Under the pieces are notes generated by a model, which did not search any database, had not been told where the DNA came from, and worked only from the letters and a program-made list of their open reading frames with translations. A stretch of 24,593 bases of DNA from Gonium pectorale (lineage: Eukaryota; Chlorophyta; Chlorophyceae; Chlamydomonadales; Volvocaceae): the NCBI GenBank assembly GCA_001584585.1, contig LSYV01000012.1, positions 2,747,741-2,772,333 on the forward strand. Reading direction: 5' to 3'. The position numbers were made by a program, and so were the translations under genes. Below are positions 19,501-24,593 of this stretch, one piece after another. Every line of letters begins with the position of its first letter. Positions within the stretch are counted from its first letter, which is position 1.

Positions 19501-20711
19501 ACGATGTGATGGGCATTTGGCAGTCGGCTGGGGGAGCCTGGCAGAGCGAACCCGGGTGGGTTATCACGGAACCGGCGTATGTAGGTGGAGTGCCGCAGCA
19601 CTCCTGCAAGGCTTGCTTGATTGAGCTGCTATGGGCGAGCTCTGCATACACGCGCTGCTGCACTTACGAGTGGTCACCTTCCTGCGCTCATTTCAGCCAC
19701 GCCACCCGTTATAGTGGCCATCGTATGTATGGCCCAAAGGAGCGTTACCGCAATTCTCGGCTTTGGGTTGAGGCCCGTCCTACGACTCCCAGCGCCCGGG
19801 GGTCAGGCGTGATCCCTTCCTGGGAGAAGACGGAGCTTCGGACGGGTTCTGGTTCGGACTTGGGGTGGTGGGTGCGTCGGTGTTGGTGGGGGGTGTGGGG
19901 GTGCGGGGGGTCGTGAAGCCTTGAGCAACAAGGCTTGGGTGTTGGTTGGCCCCGGAGGTTGAGGAGGGACGCCCCCCGGGCTCTGCAACAGGGCCCTGGC
20001 TCCATCCCGGAGGCAGGTACGCTCCCGCCCCTGGTCCCTGGCGGCCGCCAATGTCCGTTATCAGCTGACAGCTCCTTAGATCACGGCCGCCGCAAGGCCG
20101 CCGCCCGCAGTTCACTCCTGCTCTGTGCGCTGCTCGACTGTCAATGATGCTCGTTGCGGAGACCGGCACAAGATGCGGTGGTGGGCGGTGCATAGGACCC
20201 TGGCAACACCAGAGTCCGCGCCACAGCCCACTCCCTTAACATCCGCCTCGGAGCACGACCGGGCGCAATGTTATTGTTATCACAAATACGATCCGCCGAT
20301 TACACAAGTCATGTGTTGCGATCCAGTTCCCTTTTCTACATTTTGCTGTTCTCCTATCCCCGATCGCTCCCTCCCAACTTCCTGAGCAGTGCGCTGTGGT
20401 CCTGCCTACTCCCTGAGACGGAGAAACCCACGGGTCAGGATGCCGCGGGCTGGGACCCGGTGTTCGGCGACCGCTGCCAGCAGCTAGTGTGGATCGGCAT
20501 TGACATGGACGAGCAGCGGCTGCGGGCCATGCTGGACGAGTGCCTGCTGACTGACGAGGAGATGGCGCTGGGGCCTGAGGGCTGGGCAGCGCAGCTGGAA
20601 GACCCGCTGCCAGCGTGGGGCGTGGAGGAGGCGGACGAGGATGAGGGAGGGGAGGGGGAGGAATGGGACGAGGCGGACGAGGGCGAGGGAGAGGGCGAGG
20701 AGGTCAGATAA
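16580..20711 (+). CDS. COG0523/CobW-family GTPase, putative metal (zinc) chaperone (seven exons)
   Basis: Exons: 16580-16981, 17246-17518, 17908-18021, 18344-18448, 18820-19188, 19476-19555, 20390-20711 (stop TAA). All borders are GT...CAG, and phases match, giving 554 residues. The first exon has Walker [10 protein letters not shown] (about 98-106) and [13 protein letters not shown]. The second has the metal-binding GCICC (about 154-158) and ESTGISLP. The fourth has the guanine-specificity NKTD (273-276). Exons 5-7 form the C-terminal domain, with [35 protein letters not shown] and a Ser-free acidic tail. Wording and order match the bacterial ZigA/YciC branch, Zur-regulated GTPases thought to deliver zinc under shortage. 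An acidic, His-rich insert (about residues 348-375) may bind metal. The start could instead be the ATG at 16643. The 45-65 residue N-terminal extension may be a transit peptide. The exact client is unknown. Confidence 0.93.
19024..19050 (+). other. His-rich putative metal-binding loop in the CobW protein
   Basis: The codons read HRHHKHHHH within exon 5, directly after a Glu-rich run. Many COG0523 proteins carry His-rich stretches in this region, which are thought to bind zinc or other divalent metals. The surrounding domain aligns well without it, so it is an insertion. Confidence 0.75.
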
Positions 20712-21320
20712 GGGGCCCTGCTGAGCAGTATGGGGTGGGACCGCGGTTGCGTTTTTGTGCTGTGTATGCTTTTCATGCTGGGAAGCCGTACAATGACGGG
20801 CGTAGCGGCTGCAACGAAGAGCTGCTGCAGTGGATGTGTTGACGCTGAATCCATGGACCATGCCCGTCGTAGTTGTTACGTAGGTCGGCTGGACGGCTGG
20901 ACGTCGCTATGGTGGTCTCTCACTGGCTGTGGGGTGACGGCAGTCGGTGGCGCCGTTGGTTTGTGCGGTGGTTGCTTGCTTGAGGCGGGGGTGGCTAGAC
21001 CGCTCTGCAGTCGAGGCACCACCGCGGCAGCTTCATCGGAAGCCCGTAACATGACGAGGGCAGGGTGGCGATGTGAACTCTTTTGATTGAATTGGACTTG
21101 GCGCATTTTGAACTTTGTGGCCCAAAATGGTAAGGGCTACCACGGCCGCGGTCTGTGCGTAGCGCCTAGTGTCGGAATGCCCATGACACACCCGAGCGCC
21201 TACAAGGACCTGGAACGTGGAAGACCCCAGCACAAGGTCGCTCCCTTAACAGCCTTCAGCAATAGTGGGTAGATCTCGTTCCATGTCTGTGGGCCCTCAT
21301 GCTGGAACTCCGCACCCATC
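20712..21320 (+). other. 3' UTR and flank of the CobW gene
   Basis: No protein motif was recognised in any frame. The first few hundred bases are presumably 3' UTR, but no TGTAA was found by eye before 21300, so the poly(A) site is unassigned. Base composition becomes less GC-rich towards the right. Confidence 0.45.
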
Positions 21321-21699
21321 CAATGTACGCTGGACACCGTCAGGTCGTACATTGCATGGGTGCGGACCCGCCCGCCGCCGACCATGACGACCGAGGGACA
21401 TGGTTGCTGCCCTTCTACTTGCTGACTCGCGGGCCAGTGCCCTGCCCTAGTTCATGAGCCCATGCTCTAGTTCATGGTGTATCTCATGACCAACCCTGGC
21501 TGCATGCCGAAGCAGGCGGAGCATATGCTGGTGGCATACCATGGCGCAATGCGCCGCGCCGAGGGGCGGAGTACGGAAAGGCAAGTCTTGGGAGCTTTGC
21601 AGAACCCGGGGCTTCTCTGTGCACCCACCCACGTACACGCGTCGTTTGCCCCACAGGTCAACCGTCCGGGCGTTGGAGAGCCTTATCCGCTTGTCCCAG
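21321..21699 (+). pseudogene. MCM helicase C-terminal fragment (MCM8/9-like)
   Basis: Three plus-strand segments together resemble the region after the AAA+ core of MCM proteins. Segment 21321-21395 reads CTLDTVRSYIAWVRT and then PTMTTE, like the MCM 'L-R-x-YI-x-YVR...P-x-(L/M)-x-x-E' block. Segment 21516-21580 reads AEHMLVAYHGAMRRAEGRST. Segment 21657-21699 reads STVRALESLIRLSQ, a hallmark of the MCM C-terminal helical region. Segments 2 and 3 join in phase through a 76-base GC...AG intron; no good donor was found after segment 1. Walker A, Walker B and Arg-finger sequences are absent nearby, and the expected 'AHARL' does not follow. It is therefore probably a gene fragment. It resembles MCM8/9 more than MCM2-7, but that is a judgement from memory. 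Confidence 0.55.
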
Positions 21700-22468
21700 G
21701 TTAGCGCGGCCCGCAGGTGGCCGGAGGAGCCGGACAACGAGCTCCTCATGCAGCAGCGCATCGTCATGGCGGGGCGGGACCTGACGTGCCTCCTGCCCGC
21801 GCCGCCGTTCGTGGCCTACTAGGCGGGCCAGGGGCGCAGCAACGGGCTGCCCTCAAGCCGTACAGCACACATCGCATGCATGAGCGTGAATCTAGTACTA
21901 GTGCGCGTTGGTTGCTCGTATCGTGCCGTACTGTTTCATAAGTCAACCAGCGGAAATGTTGTCGGGCGCTGACCTGCACATCAGACATCACATGATACGG
22001 TGGTTCACAACGTGCCACCAGCTGGGCTTCGCGAATACCATGTTGACCGCGCTAGTGCGTTGAAGGGGGCCCTTGTGATCCCAAGACGTTTCTGCCGCAT
22101 CATGGCATGGTACGTGGCGCTTCATTCATGTGTACTGCTCGTCTGATTGGTGTCAGAGATCAGGAGTGATGCCGACACCATGCTTACTGGCGTCATGCGT
22201 TACTGCTTGGTATGAGTTCATGTTGTCAGTCCCCAGGTTGCTTGCTGTCTCGGGGTCTGAGCCCTGGGAAGATGTGCGCTGATCCTCACAAACAATTCCA
22301 GCATTGTACATGGTGCTCATGACCGTACCTGTTTTGGTCAAGCACAGTGGGATTTTTGCTGCACCAGCCCATGTTTAAGCGTGAAAGCTGCGCTGGTGAC
22401 GGTCCCTAGCCAACAAAGAGAACCAGAAACCTGGAAGTCAACCTCTACGGTCATACACACTCGGGGGT
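21700..22468. other. Intergenic, no gene recognised
   Basis: A short open stretch continues from the MCM-like segment to a stop at about 21820 (WPEEPDNELLMQQRIV...) but shows no MCM or other motif. A small perfect hairpin (arms 22453-22460 and 22467-22474, atacacac with gtgtgtat) lies at the right end, close to where retrotransposon similarity begins. Confidence 0.4.
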
Positions 22469-22741
22469 GTGTATTTTTGTTGTAGACGCCGTCACAGCTA
22501 TAAGAATTTGCCGATTAGCGCGCGTATACATCATGCGCGTTGTTGTTTCCAGCATTGCGTCTTGCGTCGCTTAGCCGCGGCTCCGCCGCGGGCCGCCATT
22601 AGCAAGCACTGCGAGGACCATCACCTGAGGGCAGCCAGCCAGGCTGGTTGTCGTAACGGGTTTGCCACGGAGCACCACCTATTCACATTACGGCATTAGA
22701 TTGCCAAGCACTCTAAGCCGGGTGAGTGCCCCCTCATTGTT

Positions 22742-23637
22742 ATGCAAATCGACTTTGCTAAGGCCTTTGATTCCGTAGACCATGAGACGCTATGGACGGT
22801 GGTTGAGCTGTACGGCATCCACGGGCAGACCCTTGACGCATTGCGGGCCAGCTATGAGGAGGTACGGGATGCGGGTAAAGGTGAATGTAAGCTTCATCAG
22901 GAGTTTTCCGTGGGACAGGGCGTAAAACAAGGATGCCCGTTGTCTGTTGTGTTGTTTGGCCTGTTCATCGAGGTCCTAGGTCATTACATTGACGCTCATG
23001 ACGCTGATTGCAAGTGGCGCCTGCCGGACCAGTGGCGGTTGTTTGAGGCACAGAGCGCAGCCCTTGACGAGTACACCTTAACCAATCTACTCTTTGTGGA
23101 CGATGCCTCCCTGGCGGCCACGGGGTACGAGCGCGCGCATTGCCTACTGCGCTTGCTAGCGGACTTCTGTGGTGCGACGGGAATGACTTGCAACACCTCC
23201 AAGTGCGAGGTGCTGGCTTTTGGGGGGAGTGCCCGGGAAAGAAAGCACCTCCGCAGGGCCCCGTACATTTTGTGTGGCCAGCGGCTCAGGACCCTGAACG
23301 AAGGTGAGACCGCTAAGTACCTGGGGTTGACGTACGGGCCAGGACGGCGCTTCACCGGGTGCACGGGAGAGCTCCTGAAGTCTGGGAGGCGAGCCATGCA
23401 TTCCCTCATTGCTTTGTGTCGGGAGAATAAGATTCACGTGCCTAAACTGCGTATGGATTGGTTCTGGACACTAGTAGCGCCGGTGTTCTCTTATGGGGCT
23501 CAGGTGTGGGGCCCCGACTTCATCAAGGTGTCTTTTGAGAGTGCCATGACGAACCCCATGGTTGAGGAGCAGAGGGCCTATATGCGAACGGTGGTGGGAG
23601 CACGCGCCCCTACCCAAGCACTGCTCTACCGTGAGTT
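22742..23637 (+). pseudogene. Reverse transcriptase core, open segment
   Basis: This is the longest undamaged piece of the LINE reverse transcriptase, starting at the first ATG after the TAG at 22697 and running to the point where the DNA transposon interrupts it. It holds the palm catalytic Asp (AKAFDSVD) and the FVDD box, plus thumb-like sequence RMDWFWTLVAPVFSYGAQVW. The true protein would begin well upstream, so the ATG is not a biological start. With palm motifs intact but fingers and C-terminus broken, the copy is unlikely to be autonomous. Confidence 0.85.
23630..23637 (+). repeat. Target-site duplication, left copy
   Basis: cgtgagtt directly precedes the transposon's left end and is repeated exactly at 24132-24139. 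Removing the element and one copy restores the reverse transcriptase frame. Confidence 0.92.
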
Positions 23638-24131
23638 CAGCCTGGTTATCTTCCATTTTGGGGATTCGTCAGGCCGCACGTTTCCCCTTCCTCCGGAGGC
23701 CACGAAATTCGTTTAGCTGGGGACGATTTCGCCCCCACGGGACCGTGCCGTTTTCGTCAACGTTTCGAGGGGTGCTGCCAGTGATGCAAACGAAAACCGA
23801 ATCATCACATACATGAGCACCTGATACTTCACCGCCCATCATGATCACCACGAAACTGATGTTAATGAATCGGAACTGAGCACCTGGGCACACATCCAAG
23901 TAGGGGCCTTGTGAGATGTTGCCGCAGCCGTCCATGATTGGCGGCAGATGGGATCGGACCCGTTCGTTTTGGGCTGTTTGCGGACCCTGGAATTCGTGTG
24001 GCTGACGACGATACGTGGCCTATCAAAACCTCATTTTTCTCAAGTCCGGGTCAAGTTTGCCCTCTCATTTTTCGAAAATCATGTCCACAACAAGGGGTGT
24101 TTTTCGAAAAACACGTTAGATAACCAGGCTG
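23638..24131. mobile_element. 494-base hAT-like non-autonomous DNA transposon (MITE) inside the LINE
   Basis: The element has perfect 14-base terminal inverted repeats, CAGCCTGGTTATCT at the left end and its exact reverse complement at the right. It is flanked by an 8-base direct duplication (cgtgagtt). A TIR beginning CAG plus an 8-base duplication is typical of the hAT superfamily. No transposase is encoded, so it would need one supplied elsewhere. Inside are TTCGAA-centred palindromes near the right end. A minus-strand open frame of 88 codons (23935-23669) has no recognised similarity. Insertion was into an already existing retrotransposon copy. Confidence 0.9.
24098..24113. repeat. 16-base perfect palindrome in the MITE
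   Basis: tgtttttcgaaaaaca is its own reverse complement and lies about 20 bases from the right end of the element. A shorter related palindrome (ttttcgaaaa) sits about 30 bases upstream of it. Subterminal repeats of this kind can be transposase-binding sites in hAT elements; that role is inferred. Confidence 0.8.
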
Positions 24132-24139
24132 CGTGAGTT
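24132..24139 (+). repeat. Target-site duplication, right copy
   Basis: cgtgagtt directly follows the right terminal inverted repeat and is identical to 23630-23637. The reverse transcriptase frame resumes from here. Confidence 0.92.
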
Positions 24140-24593
24140 GGCGCAGAGGCCGCTCCAGTACCACTGGGCCAAGCTCGTCTTACAGTTCTGGAACGGAATG
24201 GTAGAGCGCCCCGATGCGCTGTGCCACCGGGCCTTCGTGGCAGACCTGAGGCTAGCGCTTGTCGATGGGGTGACTGATTACTGGGCAGCAGGGGCACTGC
24301 GCTTCATTGCTGACGCGGGTATCCGTGCCCCGGAGGGACTGACGGGTAGCACGCGGGTAACACACTTCGCGTCGGTGCTCATACCCATAGCTTTGCTGAC
24401 AGGCTTGATGCTCGGTGGCGGCTGCCCCATGTGACTGGACCACCCCGCGACTTCCCTAGCGGCGAGACGGGAGTTAAGATGTGCCGGTATGCCAGCTGGA
24501 TGGGGGACCCTTTGCACACGGCGACTGTGATGGCACTTAGCTTGCACCAAACGTTGATGCAGTTCAGGCTAGGATGTTGGGAGACGGAGGTGA

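Larger units (their letters stand above)
22469..24593 (+). mobile_element. Decayed non-LTR (LINE-type) retrotransposon, reverse transcriptase and C-terminal part
   Basis: The reverse transcriptase frame runs through 22469-23637 with the motifs in order: NGFATEHHLFTLRH (about 22655-22696), DFAKAFDSVDHETLW (catalytic Asp), GVKQGCPLSVVLFGLF, FVDDASLAA (the F/Y-x-DD box), GMTCNTSKCEVL and TAKYLGLTYG. After an inserted DNA element (23638-24131) the same frame resumes at 24138 with LAQRPLQYHWAKLVLQFWN. The last part (about 24400-24592) continues in another frame, with WRLPHV, CRYASWM and LMQFRLGCWETEV. Lesions are a TAG at 22697-22699, the inserted element and a frameshift around 24330-24410. No endonuclease domain, 3' end or flanking duplication is seen; the 5' limit is approximate and the element leaves the window on the right. 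Confidence 0.9.

Overview
The window looks like nuclear DNA of a Chlamydomonas-like (volvocine) green alga. It is very GC-rich. Its genes are split by many GT...CAG introns, mostly 150-900 bases long. The proteins carry long Ala/Gly/Pro/Gln/Arg low-complexity stretches, and one gene is followed by the TGTAA poly(A) signal typical of these algae. No bacterial-style operons, rRNA, tRNA or CRISPR arrays were seen. Species and chromosome cannot be told from sequence alone.

Layout. (1) Bases 1-3964, plus strand: the 3' part of a SET-domain/Rubisco-LSMT-like protein lysine methyltransferase gene, six exons, with the 5' end outside the window. A diverged repeat about 100 bases long occurs in two of its introns, and two usually conserved SET residues appear to be replaced. 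(2) 3965-5339: convergent 3' flanks with one TGTAA signal. (3) 15443 down to 5340, minus strand: a very large gene of 12 phase-consistent exons, predicted at about 2,396 residues. It has a Pro-rich N-terminus, an RS segment, an Arg/Glu/Lys/Asp-rich segment, seven 11-residue repeats with an SPTSP core, two KRxRW-type motifs like U2AF-homology ligand motifs, and a C-terminal bromodomain spread over small exons. This suggests a nuclear protein linking acetylated chromatin to transcription or splicing; that role is inferred. (4) 15444-16579: a divergent intergenic region with microsatellites and a TATA-like box. (5) 16580-20711, plus strand: a complete seven-exon COG0523/CobW GTPase gene of the ZigA/YciC-like type, with Walker A, CxCC, NKxD and a His-rich loop, a putative metal (zinc) chaperone. 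(6) 20712-24593: a less GC-rich, transposon-laden region. It holds a fragment resembling the C-terminal part of an MCM (MCM8/9-like) helicase and a decayed non-LTR retrotransposon reverse transcriptase. Inside the latter sits a 494-base non-autonomous DNA transposon with 14-base perfect terminal inverted repeats and an 8-base target duplication (hAT-like).

The three main genes show no obvious shared pathway. The large bromodomain gene and the CobW gene are divergently transcribed, so they could share a promoter region. Exon models were made by eye from splice signals, reading-frame phase and family resemblance. The 5' ends, and one junction of the large gene (near 6596), are the least certain parts.
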